DNA of 64,000 nt from Nocardia jiangxiensis NBRC 101359 (GCF_000308615.1 NZ_BAGB01000172.1:62001-126000), one strand, 5' to 3'. Positions 18,701 to 27,330 are shown, counted from the stretch's first letter. Made by a program: numbers and translations. Notes: generated from the sequence alone by a model not told the origin.

Positions 18701-19049
18701 CCACGAGCAATGTGTGCAATCGGCGCGGCACGACCTCGGAGATCGCGGATTCGACCGGGCCGTCCGCGCCGGGCACGCGATGACCAGGGACGCAGCAGTC
18801 GGTCTCGCGCTCGGCGATCCGCCCTCCCCCGGCGGTACTCCCGCACCGGTCTCCACCGCGCTGACCAGACGTGAGGAGCAGGTTGCGCAACTGGTCGCCC
18901 AGGGCATGACGAACAAACAGATCGCCGCGAAGCTGGTGATCTCGCAGCGCACCGCGCAGGGCCACGTCGAGCACATCCTGACCAAGCTCGGATACACCTC
19001 ACGCGCGCAGATCGCGGCCTGGGTCGTCGGGCAGAACGACAACGGCTGA
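15780..19049 (+). pseudogene. Frameshifted Ser/Thr kinase - NB-ARC ATPase - TPR - LuxR regulator
   Basis: The coding signal is one long homologue of the gene at 61033-64000, but it changes frame twice. The N-lobe (GRGGFGVVYRC, TVAVKIL) is in the first frame up to about 16197, where two bases are missing relative to the paralogue. The catalytic loop (HRDVKPAN), DFG, and ATPase P-loop (GTGGVGKTR) continue in the +1 frame. About 13 bases are lost near 17008, and the remainder (LLILDNCEHVV, winged helix, TPR-like repeats, C-terminal LuxR helix-turn-helix TNKQIAAKLVISQRTAQGHV) returns to the first frame. The first frame stops at 16280. A 675-residue tail could be made from ATG 17022 but would lack kinase and P-loop. 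Sequencing error cannot be fully excluded. Confidence 0.8.
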
Positions 19050-19111
19050 CCATTACGTCCTCCCCGGCGCGTGATCCGAACATACGCATGCTCCAGAAGC
19101 AGGTATGTAAC

Positions 19112-19125
19112 CGGTAGTTCTACCG
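19112..19125. promoter_or_regulatory. 14-bp palindrome upstream of zinc-ribbon gene
   Basis: CGGTAG-TT-CTACCG is a symmetric site 72 bases before the ATG of the following gene. It is followed by an AT-rich run (about 19150-19170). It is a candidate operator; the binding protein is unknown. Confidence 0.35.
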
Positions 19126-19196
19126 ATGTGCGGATGTGTTCTGGATCGCATTCTTTTTCTGGATATTTTGTCGCCGCGCTCACTGCAGGACCCCTG

Positions 19197-20003
19197 ATGG
19201 AACATCACGAACCGAACCAGCCACGATCCACCGATGATGCTGCCGTTCGGCACCGTGACGGAGCATTGCTGATCCGGCACTGTCTCACCTGCGGATTGCG
19301 GCTCGCTCCGATGATCGTCACCTGCACGGGGTGCCGGTCCACCGCGCTGGAATGGGTGATCTCATCCGGCGAGGGCTCGATCGTGTCGTGGAAGGTCGTG
19401 CACCGGCCGCGCAACCACGCCGATTCCGACGAGTGGGAGACATCCACGATGGCCATCATCGAACTCGACGACGGTCCGTGGATGTACACGACGATCGACG
19501 GCGAAGTCCCCGCGCCGTCGGAGGGGCCGGTGCGAGTGCAGTTCACGCCCGATGCGGCCCGCGACCGATTCCCGGTGTTCACGATCCGTTCGACCGACCC
19601 GGCCGTGCCGGACGAGCCCGATGAACCACCGATCCGACATACCGACGTTCGAAAGGGAAACACACCGATGACCGAGATGACCGGCGAGAGACCCTGCGAC
19701 CCGATCTGGGTCCGATCCTGCCTGCACCAGTGCGATTTCCTGGCGAAGTCCAGATCGCTCGACGCCGATGCGAAGGCATTGATCCGCTTCGCGATCCAGT
19801 GGGCACCGTTCGGCGGAGCGAGCGCCGATGAGCTGCTGGTGAACTTCGGCATCACCCGCTGGCGATTCGTGCAGGTGATTCGGGAAAACCTGCGACCCCG
19901 CGCCGGCGACAGCCGCACCGCGCGCACGTTCAAACGGAATCTGCTGGACGCGTTGTCTTTGGGGTGGCAGATCTTCCCGGACTCCGCGACTGCCCTTCCG
20001 TAA
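19197..20003 (+). CDS. Zinc-ribbon/OB-fold (DUF35-like) protein with C-terminal DUF3263-like domain
   Basis: The 268-residue product has a rubredoxin-like zinc ribbon (C29-x2-C32, C43-x2-C46) followed by an OB-fold-like stretch (GSIVSWKVVHRP), as in DUF35 proteins that accompany thiolases and acyl-CoA enzymes. From about residue 170 a different domain begins (WVRSCLHQCDFLAK, LIRFAIQWAPFGGASADELL) which closely matches the whole 60372-60815 protein. It weakly recalls DUF3263 (W, FG and R positions). An internal ATG preceded by AAAGGGAAA near 19669 could yield the second domain alone. The ATG at 19197 follows AGGA. The 3' end overlaps the convergent WYL gene by 74 bases. Confidence 0.7.
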   Translation: MEHHEPNQPRSTDDAAVRHRDGALLIRHCLTCGLRLAPMIVTCTGCRSTALEWVISSGEGSIVSWKVVHRPRNHADSDEWETSTMAIIELDDGPWMYTTIDGEVPAPSEGPVRVQFTPDAARDRFPVFTIRSTDPAVPDEPDEPPIRHTDVRKGNTPMTEMTGERPCDPIWVRSCLHQCDFLAKSRSLDADAKALIRFAIQWAPFGGASADELLVNFGITRWRFVQVIRENLRPRAGDSRTARTFKRNLLDALSLGWQIFPDSATALP

Positions 20004-20967
20004 CGTCGGCGCTCGACGCGCGCTGGAAGCGATCGGCCCAATTCTGTACGTGCGCAATCAGTTCCGGGGGATGCAGGATACGGAACTCGGCGTCGACCAC
20101 ACCCAGGGCCATGGTCGCCCAGTCCAGCGAGTCGGCGGTTATCGAGATCCGGCAGTGCTCGGGATCGAGTTCTTCGATGGTGCACCAGCGGCCGATCCGT
20201 TCGCGGATCGTGTCGGCGGGGGCATCCACCAGCGCCTCGACCCGATGGAGTCCGGGCAGATTGTCCATGCCGGACCGGACGAACTCGGCGGCGTCGGCCG
20301 CCGGGAGATCGCGGGGCAGGAAACGGGAACCGTCGGTTTCGGAATCGGCGACCCGGTCCACCCGGAAACTGCGCCAGTCGTGGCGGGTCAGGTCGTAGGC
20401 CACGAAATACCACCGCCGACCCAACGAAACCAGCCGATGTGGTTCCACGTGCCGATCGGTCCGGCGGCCATCGGCGGCGGTGTAGCCGAAACGGAGCCGT
20501 TCGGTGTCGCGGCAGGCCAGGGCGATCGTGGTGAGCACACCGGTATCGACGGCCGGACCGGGCTGACCGCTCCAACCGCCCGCGATGGTCATCGCCCGGA
20601 CGGCCTGCACCCGGCGGCGCAGCCGCGGCGGCATCACCTGCACCAGCTTGGCCAGCGCGCGCACCGACGCCTCCGCCACGCCGGGCGCGGTCGTCCCCGT
20701 GGCGGCCTGCAGACCGACCACCAGCGCGACCGCCTCTTCGTCGTCGACCATCAACGGCGGCAGCGCGGCGCCCGCGGCGAGCTGATAGCCGCCGTCCGAC
20801 CCGCGGCGCGCCTCCACCGGATAACCCAGCGCCCGTAGCCGATCCACGTCCCGGCGCAGGGTTCGCGCCGACACCTCGAGCCGCTCGGCCAGTTCGAGGC
20901 CGGGCCAGTACTTGTGCGTCTGCAACAGGGACAGCAGGCGGAGCGTCCGCGTGCTCGTATTCGCCAT
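19930..20967 (-). CDS. YafY-type HTH/WYL-domain transcriptional regulator
   Basis: The 345-residue protein has an N-terminal DeoR-like winged helix (LRLLSLLQTHKYWPGLELAE, then VSARTLRRDVDRLRALGYPV) and a C-terminal WYL domain (RWYFVAYDLTRHDWRSFRVDR). WYL regulators sense small ligands or nucleic-acid signals and often control adjacent operons. It is divergent from a DinB gene, with a perfect 17-bp palindrome in the gap, suggesting that it represses that gene and itself. The C-terminal tail after residue 315 is low-complexity. Confidence 0.88.
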   Translation of the reverse strand: MANTSTRTLRLLSLLQTHKYWPGLELAERLEVSARTLRRDVDRLRALGYPVEARRGSDGGYQLAAGAALPPLMVDDEEAVALVVGLQAATGTTAPGVAEASVRALAKLVQVMPPRLRRRVQAVRAMTIAGGWSGQPGPAVDTGVLTTIALACRDTERLRFGYTAADGRRTDRHVEPHRLVSLGRRWYFVAYDLTRHDWRSFRVDRVADSETDGSRFLPRDLPAADAAEFVRSGMDNLPGLHRVEALVDAPADTIRERIGRWCTIEELDPEHCRISITADSLDWATMALGVVDAEFRILHPPELIAHVQNWADRFQRASSADVTEGQSRSPGRSATPKTTRPADSV

Positions 20968-21004
20968 ATTTCGATTATGGGTTTCCTTTAGGTCAAAAAG
21001 TGAC

Positions 21005-21021
21005 CGCTATGGGTCATAGCG
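21005..21021. promoter_or_regulatory. 17-bp palindromic operator candidate (WYL/DinB)
   Basis: CGCTATG-GGT-CATAGCG is perfectly symmetric. It lies 37 bases before the WYL start and 45 before the DinB ATG. Location in a regulator-target divergent promoter makes it a likely WYL-protein site. Confidence 0.5.
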
Positions 21022-21066
21022 TTGTCCTCGAACCGAACAACACCGATCACACGGAGGACGAACACC

Positions 21067-21618
21067 ATGGCCGACCACGCCACCCTGAGCACCCCGAAGA
21101 CCGGCAACGCACTCACCGGCGAGCGCGTGGACCTGCTCGCGGAGCTCGCCCAGGCTCGGTACTTCCTGCGTTTCACCGTTCGCGAGCTGTCGGACGAGCA
21201 GCTCGCGCTGCGCCCGACGTCCAGCGAGTTGTGCCTGGGCGGCCTGATCAAGCACGTGTCCGCGGTGGAACGCGGCTGGGCGGACTTCATCGTGCAGGGC
21301 AGGTCGGCGATGAAGGATTTCGAGGATATGACCGAGGAGGACTTCGCCCGGCGCGCCGACGAGTTCCGGATGCTACCGGGTGACACCCTGGCCGATATTC
21401 TCGCCGCCTACGCGGAGGCCGCCGCGCACACCGACCAAATCGTCGCCACCGCACCCGATCTGGACGCCGTCCACGAACTGCCCGCGGCGCCGTGGTCCCA
21501 GGAGACCCATTGGACGGTCCGGCGGGTGCTGCTGCACATCATCGCCGAGACCGCCCAGCACGCCGGCCATGCCGACATCATTCGCGAGGCCATCGACGGC
21601 GCCAAGACGATGGGCTGA
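21067..21618 (+). CDS. DinB-family protein
   Basis: The 183-residue four-helix-bundle protein belongs to the DinB/DUF664 group. It has LLAELAQARYFLRFTVRELS, GGLIKHVSAVERGW and the C-terminal HIIAETAQHAGHADIIRE, which supply the three metal-binding histidines of the family. Family members include putative metal-dependent and thiol-dependent transferases such as mycothiol-dependent enzymes. The substrate is unknown. A strong CGGAGGA precedes the ATG. Regulation by the divergent WYL protein is probable. Confidence 0.85.
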   Translation: MADHATLSTPKTGNALTGERVDLLAELAQARYFLRFTVRELSDEQLALRPTSSELCLGGLIKHVSAVERGWADFIVQGRSAMKDFEDMTEEDFARRADEFRMLPGDTLADILAAYAEAAAHTDQIVATAPDLDAVHELPAAPWSQETHWTVRRVLLHIIAETAQHAGHADIIREAIDGAKTMG

Positions 21619-21653
21619 CGCGGGCACCTGGACCTTCCGGTCGAGACCGAGCG

Positions 21654-21675
21654 CCGGGGCCGTCATCGGCCCCGG
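21654..21675. terminator. Bidirectional hairpin terminator
   Basis: CCGGGGCCG (21654-21662) and CGGCCCCGG (21667-21675) form a perfect 9-bp stem with loop TCAT, between the convergent DinB and esterase genes. Confidence 0.7.
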
Positions 21676-21681
21676 ATCACC

Positions 21682-22671
21682 TCACGGTCGAACCGGCTGG
21701 GTCTTCCAGCAGGTCGCGAGGAAACGGCGGATCTCCCGGGTGCGTTCGTCGTCCTCCGGGGCGCGGCCCAGGAAACCGCCGTGTCCCGCGGCTTCCCAGA
21801 CGTGCAGGTCGGCGGGGATGTCGGCGGCGCGCAGGGCACGATGCAGGCGGACGGTGTCGGACAGCAGCACGTCGCGGGTGCCCGACAGCAGGAGGGTCGG
21901 CGAGAAGCCCCGGTGGAAGTCGGCGAATACCGGCGACAGATACGGGTCGCGCAGGTCCTGACCGGCGGCGTACAGCTGTAGAGGCATGGCCGAGCCGAGC
22001 AGATTATCCAACCCCAGGTTGGTCTGCCAGGTGTCACCGGATCCGCTCAGATCCGATGGGGGCGTTGCCAATACGACTCCCGCGGGCCTCGGCAGTCCCT
22101 CGTCGCGGGCGCGCAGCACCGTCGCGGCGGCCAGGTTCGCGCCCGCGGAGACGCCGCCGACCACGATCTCCTCCGGCGACCGCTGCGCCAGCAGGGCACG
22201 GTAGGCAGCCAGGCAGTCGTCCAATGCCGCGGGGAAGGGATGATCCGGCGGCATCCGGTAATCCACCGACCACGAACGAACACCCACCCGATACGCGTTG
22301 TCGATGCCACGGATCCGGCAGATCTCACCGCCGCCCTGGACGAATCCGCCACCGTGGATTTCCAGGTAGACGCGACGGTCGTCCGGTGCGATGCCGTCCG
22401 GGGTGATCGCGTACACCCGGGCCTGCCCGACCGTGATCTGCTCGACCTCGGCGGTCGCACCCGACCCGGGCGCCATCCGCAGTGTGGCGCCCTCGAGTTC
22501 GGCGATCAGTGCCCGCCAGGCATCCGGATCGTCCAGTGGCGGCCACTGCGGTTCGGGTGCGATCCGGCCGAGCGCCAGCACCGCCTGCGCCTGCGCGCTG
22601 ACCGACTCCGGCACCGGGATCTCCCGGGCCGGCAGCCGCAGCACCGGCCGGGTATCACCAGCGGTCATCAT
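21682..22671 (-). CDS. Alpha/beta hydrolase, HSL-type esterase
   Basis: The 329-residue hormone-sensitive-lipase-family esterase has the oxyanion motif EIHGGGF, nucleophile serine in GGVSAGAN, and a late LLLSGTRDVLL (Asp) and AGHGGFLG (His) completing the triad. It lacks a signal peptide, so it acts in the cytoplasm. The ATG at 22671 follows AGGAGTTCG. The substrate is not predictable beyond short- or medium-chain esters. The gene lies just downstream of the DUF1330 gene on the same strand. Confidence 0.87.
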   Translation of the reverse strand: MMTAGDTRPVLRLPAREIPVPESVSAQAQAVLALGRIAPEPQWPPLDDPDAWRALIAELEGATLRMAPGSGATAEVEQITVGQARVYAITPDGIAPDDRRVYLEIHGGGFVQGGGEICRIRGIDNAYRVGVRSWSVDYRMPPDHPFPAALDDCLAAYRALLAQRSPEEIVVGGVSAGANLAAATVLRARDEGLPRPAGVVLATPPSDLSGSGDTWQTNLGLDNLLGSAMPLQLYAAGQDLRDPYLSPVFADFHRGFSPTLLLSGTRDVLLSDTVRLHRALRAADIPADLHVWEAAGHGGFLGRAPEDDERTREIRRFLATCWKTQPVRP

Positions 22672-22742
22672 CGAACTCCTCGGTAGCGACGATCTTCGAG
22701 CCCCGTCATGCGCCGGTCCACCGGTCAGCGCCGGATTCGAAC

Positions 22743-23051
22743 TCATTCATGGTGCGGCACTTCGATACCCGCCACGATGACCGCATTGCAATCGGCCGCG
22801 GCCTGCCGCAGCGGCTTGGCCTGCCGATAGCTCTCCGAGTCGTACCAGGCGTGCGCGGCCTCCACCGAGGCGAACTCCAACACGACCGTCCGGGTGCCGT
22901 GCCACGAGCCCTCCAGGACCTCCGGATTCGAATCGACCGACAGCACCGAGACACCGCCATCCATCATCGATGCTCCCGCTGCCCGCTCGTACGCGGTCAT
23001 GCCCGCCTCGTCATGCACGTCTTCGGTCACGATCACATACGCCTTGGCCAC
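22743..23051 (-). CDS. DUF1330 domain-containing protein
   Basis: The 102-residue dimeric alpha/beta-barrel (ferredoxin-like) protein of the DUF1330 group reads KAYVIVTEDVHDEAGM, then VVLEFASVEAAHAWYDSESY, its most conserved stretch. The function of the family is unknown. A GTG start at 23051 behind GAAGGAAGGA gives MAKAYVIV. It may be co-transcribed with the esterase 71 bases further on. Confidence 0.85.
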   Translation of the reverse strand: MAKAYVIVTEDVHDEAGMTAYERAAGASMMDGGVSVLSVDSNPEVLEGSWHGTRTVVLEFASVEAAHAWYDSESYRQAKPLRQAAADCNAVIVAGIEVPHHE

Positions 23052-23384
23052 CGAGCCATCCTTCCTTCGACCCTCCGCGCGATGAGCGGAGATTCATGAT
23101 CCTGATTCTGGATGATTTCGGAGCCGAACACCAGAGATCAAGCATTTATCGAAGAGGTGGGCGACTGCAGGCTCGACAACCCAACACAATCAGAGTACTG
23201 ATCTACAGAAAATGGCAGACCATAGCAGCGGTCGACAGGCGAATCCACCCTTGCACCTATGCATGATACATGTAGCGTGCATATGACACACCGGTTCGGA
23301 TCGGCCGACGGACGACCCGTCCGACCCGACACCGCCTCGTCAGCAGCCACAGACCTCCGAACCATCGAACAGATGAGGACCGAC
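23052..23384. other. Intergenic region without recognised gene
   Basis: This stretch of 333 bases separates the divergent DUF1330 and SDR genes. It is richer in A and T than its surroundings. A partly symmetric cluster GCATGATACATGTAGC near 23264-23279 may belong to a promoter or operator. No credible coding signal was seen. Confidence 0.4.
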
Positions 23385-24167
23385 ATGGACGATTTCGCAC
23401 ACCGCTACGGACCGGTCGCGGTGATCACCGGCGCATCCTCGGGCATCGGCCGCTCGTTCGCGACCCAATTGGCAACGCGCAAGCTGGATCTCGTGCTGGT
23501 CGCTCGCCGCCTGGACAGATTGCAGCAGCTCGCCGAGGAACTGAGCAGCGCGCACGGCGTCCGGGTCACGGCGCAGCAGGCCGACCTGGCCGATCCGACG
23601 GCCGCGGCCGGGATCGTGGACGCAGTCGCCACCCTCGACGTCGGACTGCTGGTCAGCAACGCCGGATTCGGAGTGAAGGGCGCGTTCGAACTCGGCGAGG
23701 CCGGAACCCTCACGGACATGATGACCGTGAACTGCCACACTCCCACCCAACTCGCGCACGGGCTCATCCCGCACCTGAAACAGCGCGGACGCGGCGGAAT
23801 CCTGTTCACCAGTTCGGTCGAGGGATTCCTCGGATGCCCGTTCTCCGCAGGCTATTCGGCGAGCAAGGCGTATATGACCGCGCTCGGCGAAGCCCTGTGG
23901 GGTGAGCTGACTCCGCTGGGTCTGGACGTCCTGACGCTGTGCCCCGGCGCGACCGACACCGAGGCTCCGCGACTGCAGGGCATCGATCCCGCCGACCTGC
24001 ACGATCTGATGTCCCCCGACGACGTCGCCGCCTCGGCACTGGAACACCTGCGGCACGGGCCGACGCACGTGCCCAGCGAGCACTACCGGCGACAGTTCGA
24101 ACAACTCCTGGCCATGCCGCGCGACCAGGCGCTCACGGCCATGGCCAAGGCCGTGAGCAGTGTATGA
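23385..24167 (+). CDS. Short-chain dehydrogenase/reductase
   Basis: The 260-residue classical SDR has the nucleotide motif TGASSGIGRSFA, LVSNAG in place of NNAG, the serine in FTSSVEG and the catalytic YSASKAYM. It resembles the DltE/YqjQ subgroup that reduces acyl or sterol-like ketones, but the substrate is unknown. ATG 23385 is preceded by GAGGACCGAC. It stands alone, followed by gene remnants on both strands. Confidence 0.87.
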   Translation: MDDFAHRYGPVAVITGASSGIGRSFATQLATRKLDLVLVARRLDRLQQLAEELSSAHGVRVTAQQADLADPTAAAGIVDAVATLDVGLLVSNAGFGVKGAFELGEAGTLTDMMTVNCHTPTQLAHGLIPHLKQRGRGGILFTSSVEGFLGCPFSAGYSASKAYMTALGEALWGELTPLGLDVLTLCPGATDTEAPRLQGIDPADLHDLMSPDDVAASALEHLRHGPTHVPSEHYRRQFEQLLAMPRDQALTAMAKAVSSV

Positions 24168-24218
24168 AACACGCTGCCGGGGTGAATGATTCGATCATCA
24201 CCCCGGCAACGTGGCGAG

Positions 24219-24310
24219 TCACCCGAGTACGATGGCGCGCTCCGGACAGCCGCGCTCGGCCTCGCGAACCGCATCCTCGAACCCGGCGTCGACCTCCGCG
24301 GTTGGGCTCC
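24219..24310 (-). pseudogene. Ferredoxin C-terminal remnant
   Basis: The minus strand reads AEVDAGFEDAVREAERGCPERAIVLG followed by TGA (24219-24221). This matches the end of a 3Fe-4S/4Fe-4S ferredoxin, with the last cluster cysteine in GCPERAI. No upstream ferredoxin sequence exists; the reading breaks where an SDR remnant on the other strand begins. It is therefore a fragment left by deletion. Such ferredoxins normally partner P450s. Confidence 0.5.
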
Positions 24311-24690
24311 CTGGTGGGCCGCCGGATGGCCGACGGCGAGGGCGGCTCGATCATCAACATCTCCTCCTCGGGTGCCCTGTTCCCCCAGCCCAGATTCGGC
24401 CCGTACGTCGGCGCCAAGGCCGCACTCAACGCCCTGACAACGGTTTTCGCCATGGAGTACGGCCCGAAGGTCCGCGTCAACACCATCTCCGCCGGACCGT
24501 TTCTCACCGATATCTCCAAGGCATCGGCCCCGAGAAGCGGCAAATCACCCGCAGCGCCCTGGGACGCCCAGGTGATCCCTCCGAAATAGTCGGCACCGCA
24601 CTGCATTTGGCGAGCCCGGCCTCCAGTTACACGACCGGATCGCTGATCCGGGTGGACGGCGGGCTCTACTGGTCCGTTCGTCATTCGTTG
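24311..24690 (+). pseudogene. SDR C-terminal remnant, frameshifted
   Basis: The first part reads MADGEGGSIINISSSGALFP, PYVGAKAALNALTTVFAMEY (the YxxxK segment has V-G-A-K after Y) and VRVNTISAGPFLTDISKA. Near 24530 the frame shifts and continues EKRQITRSALGRPGDPSEI and TGSLIRVDGG, the normal C-terminus of an SDR. The N-terminal Rossmann half is missing. Together with the adjoining ferredoxin fragment, it marks a deletion scar of a former catabolic cluster. Confidence 0.75.
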
Positions 24691-24859
24691 TGCCGGTTGG
24701 GCAGCGGTAGCCCAGCTACCGAGATCGGGCCCGGCCGGTACTTCGATCCTCGGCAATTCCCACTACCGGGAAGCGTATTCCCACTGTCGGCGATGATCCC
24801 CTCGGCCGACTGTACGGTATGTCCCCAATGCACAATTTCACGACCAGTTGTTGGGGAGT

Positions 24860-26797
24860 ATGTCGAGATTCACGAAGCTACTGACGGTTGCGGCCGCGGC
24901 CGCGGCTCTGTCGCTGGTGGTGGCGCCGGTACAGGCCCAAGAGGATAAATCCGGATACGCGCCGACGATGCTCGTGCTGGACGCGTCCGGCTCCATGCAG
25001 GCGGCCGACCCCGGTGGTGGCACCAAGATGGATGCCGCCAAGGCGGCCGTGCACACATTCGTGAGCGCGGCGCCGGCCGAGGCGAAGGTCGGCCTGACCG
25101 TGTACGGGACCGGAACCGGATCCTCGGATGCGGAGAAGTCGGCCGGTTGCGCGGATGTGCGGACGCTGCGCGACGCCGACACCATCGACAAAGCCGCATT
25201 GAATTCCGCGGTCGACCAGATCCACGCCAGCGGATACACCCCCATCGGGACCTCGCTGCGCAAGGCGGCCGAGGCGCTGCCGAAATCGGGTCCGCGTTCG
25301 ATCGTGCTGGTGTCCGATGGCGAAGACACCTGCGCCCCACCGGATCCGTGCGAGGTCGCCCAGGAGCTGAATCGCCAAGGCGCGACAATCGTCGTGCACG
25401 CCATCGGATTCGGTGTCGACGCGGCATCGCGCGACCAGCTGACCTGTATCGCCCAGAAGACCGGCGGTACCTACACCGACGCGATCGACGGCAAATCTCT
25501 CGAACGGATACTTCCGCGCGTCACCCAGACGGCCTTGCGCACCTACAAACCGATCGGCACGCCGATTTCCGGCACCGCGACCTATCGGGACGCACCGACC
25601 GCGACACCCGGTCAGTATCTGGACACGATCGGCCAGCGCGAGACCAGGTTCTACGCCATGGATGTCCCGCAGGGCGCAATGGCGTATTTCAGTGCGACGA
25701 CGGCGTTCCCCCATGTTCGGCAGCCGAGCGGCGCCAACGACAACAGCGTGCTGTATCTGCGGGTCTACGGCGCCGATGGCCAGGACTGCAACGTATTCCA
25801 GTTCGAGCAGGTGGTGAACACCGGCAACGGAGTGGCTCTCACCGTCACCAAGGCTTGGGACGGCGCAACGAAGACGAAGTCGGCGACCGGCGGTTCGGCG
25901 GACCAGTGCCGTGGCGGCGGGCGCTACTACTTCGCGCCCGAGTGGCACGGCGTCGCGGACAACATGCCCCAGCGGGTGCCGATCGAGCTGCTGTTCGGAA
26001 TCGAGCCGGCCGTCACCGATGCGGGCGCGGCGTCCTCGACGACACCCACGGTCTTCACCGCGCCCACCGGAACGCCCGCGCCGGTCTCAGGCGGTGGATC
26101 ATTCAATGCCGCAACGATATTGAACGGTTCCGGCAGCTACACCGATACCGTGCAGCGCGGGGAGTTCGTGTTCTATCGAGTCGAGCTGGATTGGGGGCAG
26201 GGCCTGGCGTACCGGGTGAACTTCCTCGACTCGGGCAGGCACGGGCTCGATGGCGTATCCAATATCACCTCCACGCTGTACACACCTGTACGCGAGAAGA
26301 TCGACCACGATTTCGGCTCCTTCGACGGTGACCCGGACAGTCTGCCGACAGTTCATCCCGCTTTCGCAACCCTGCCCGTGCGCTACCGCAACCGCGACGC
26401 AAGGCCCACGGCCGGCAAGGAGCAGAGCCTGGCCGGCTGGTACTACATAGCCGTCTCCGTCGGCCCGTCCCGAACCGAAGGAGTCGGCGGGCCCGTGCCG
26501 ATTCGCTTGGACCTGACCGTGGCAGGGCAGCCCGAACCGGGACCGCATTACGAATCATCCACGGCAAACGGCACTTTCGGCGAGAATGCGACGCACTCGT
26601 CGACCGATCCCGCCAAGTCGGGCGGCGGGAGCGGGCAGTCGACGGTGTCGGCGTCGCCGGAGTCCGACGACGGAATATCGCCGGTGATCCTCGCTGTCCT
26701 CATCGCGGTCCCGGTGGTGTTGCTGGCACTGATCATCGGCGCGGTATTCGTGCTGCGCAGCCGTAAGTCCCGGCGCAATCCGGGGAACTCGCGGTGA
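24860..26797 (+). CDS. Membrane-anchored VWA-domain protein
   Basis: The 645-residue exported protein has a signal peptide at residues 1-27 (ending APVQAQ). A von Willebrand A domain spans about residues 30-215 with the metal site DASGSM, T/GTSL and SDGEDT. A long extracytoplasmic beta-rich region (about 220-560) follows. A Ser/Gly-rich stretch and a C-terminal membrane helix (ILAVLIAVPVVLLALIIGAV) with a basic tail complete it. Such VWA proteins bind partners outside the membrane; the partner is unknown. ATG 24860 follows TTGGGGAGT. It has no operon neighbours. Confidence 0.82.
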   Translation: MSRFTKLLTVAAAAAALSLVVAPVQAQEDKSGYAPTMLVLDASGSMQAADPGGGTKMDAAKAAVHTFVSAAPAEAKVGLTVYGTGTGSSDAEKSAGCADVRTLRDADTIDKAALNSAVDQIHASGYTPIGTSLRKAAEALPKSGPRSIVLVSDGEDTCAPPDPCEVAQELNRQGATIVVHAIGFGVDAASRDQLTCIAQKTGGTYTDAIDGKSLERILPRVTQTALRTYKPIGTPISGTATYRDAPTATPGQYLDTIGQRETRFYAMDVPQGAMAYFSATTAFPHVRQPSGANDNSVLYLRVYGADGQDCNVFQFEQVVNTGNGVALTVTKAWDGATKTKSATGGSADQCRGGGRYYFAPEWHGVADNMPQRVPIELLFGIEPAVTDAGAASSTTPTVFTAPTGTPAPVSGGGSFNAATILNGSGSYTDTVQRGEFVFYRVELDWGQGLAYRVNFLDSGRHGLDGVSNITSTLYTPVREKIDHDFGSFDGDPDSLPTVHPAFATLPVRYRNRDARPTAGKEQSLAGWYYIAVSVGPSRTEGVGGPVPIRLDLTVAGQPEPGPHYESSTANGTFGENATHSSTDPAKSGGGSGQSTVSASPESDDGISPVILAVLIAVPVVLLALIIGAVFVLRSRKSRRNPGNSR

Positions 26798-26851
26798 ACC
26801 CGAACAGCGCACTGAGGCGGTTCCAAGCTCTGTACGAGCGGTAGAAGGATT

Positions 26852-26880
26852 CGGTGTGGCGGCCACCTGCCGCCACACCG
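26852..26880. terminator. Bidirectional hairpin terminator
   Basis: CGGTGTGGCGGC (26852-26863) and GCCGCCACACCG (26869-26880) form a perfect 12-bp stem with loop CACCT, between the convergent VWA and hsp20 genes. Confidence 0.75.
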
Positions 26881-26886
26881 ATGTCG

Positions 26887-27330
26887 TCAGGACTTGCCTG
26901 CCTCGATCGTCTTGGCGGAATCCCCGGCTCCGGTGATGCTGATCCGGCGGGGTTGGGCTTTCTCGGCGATCGGCAGGGTCACCGACAGGACCCCGTCGTT
27001 GTAGGTGGCGCTGATGTTGTCGGTGTCGATACCGTCGCTGAGCGACAGTTGCCGCATGTAGCTGCCGGCGAAACGCTCCGATGCCACCCATTGCACATGT
27101 TCGTCACTGGGCAGACTGCGTCGGGCCTGCAACGTCAGCGTGCCGTTGTCGACATTGACATCGATCGAACCCGGGTCCACACCCGGCAGGTCGGCGTTGA
27201 GCACATAATGATCCCCCGCTTTGAACAGGTCCATCGGCATGAATCGTGGAGCACGCGTGGATCCGACGGTTTCGCCGAGAAGTTGACGAGCGACGGTGTC
27301 GATGTCGTGGAATGGATCGAACCTCAGCAC
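26887..27330 (-). CDS. Small heat-shock protein, Hsp20 family
   Basis: The 147-residue alpha-crystallin-type chaperone has PMDLFKAGDHYVLNADLPGV, DVNVDNGTLTLQARR and the C-terminal GVLSVTLPIAEKAQPRRISI containing the I-x-I motif. The GTG at 27330 lies eight bases after a strong GGAGG (GGAGGTGATTTCT-GTG) and gives the usual MLRFDPFHDID start. A CIRCE element about 70-97 bases upstream predicts repression by HrcA and heat induction. Confidence 0.92.
   Translation of the reverse strand: MLRFDPFHDIDTVARQLLGETVGSTRAPRFMPMDLFKAGDHYVLNADLPGVDPGSIDVNVDNGTLTLQARRSLPSDEHVQWVASERFAGSYMRQLSLSDGIDTDNISATYNDGVLSVTLPIAEKAQPRRISITGAGDSAKTIEAGKS

Noticed and set aside
15780..19049. Programmed frameshifting in the kinase gene
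   Set aside because: There is no slippery heptamer at either junction, and the second change requires about 13 missing bases. Gene decay or sequence error explains it better.
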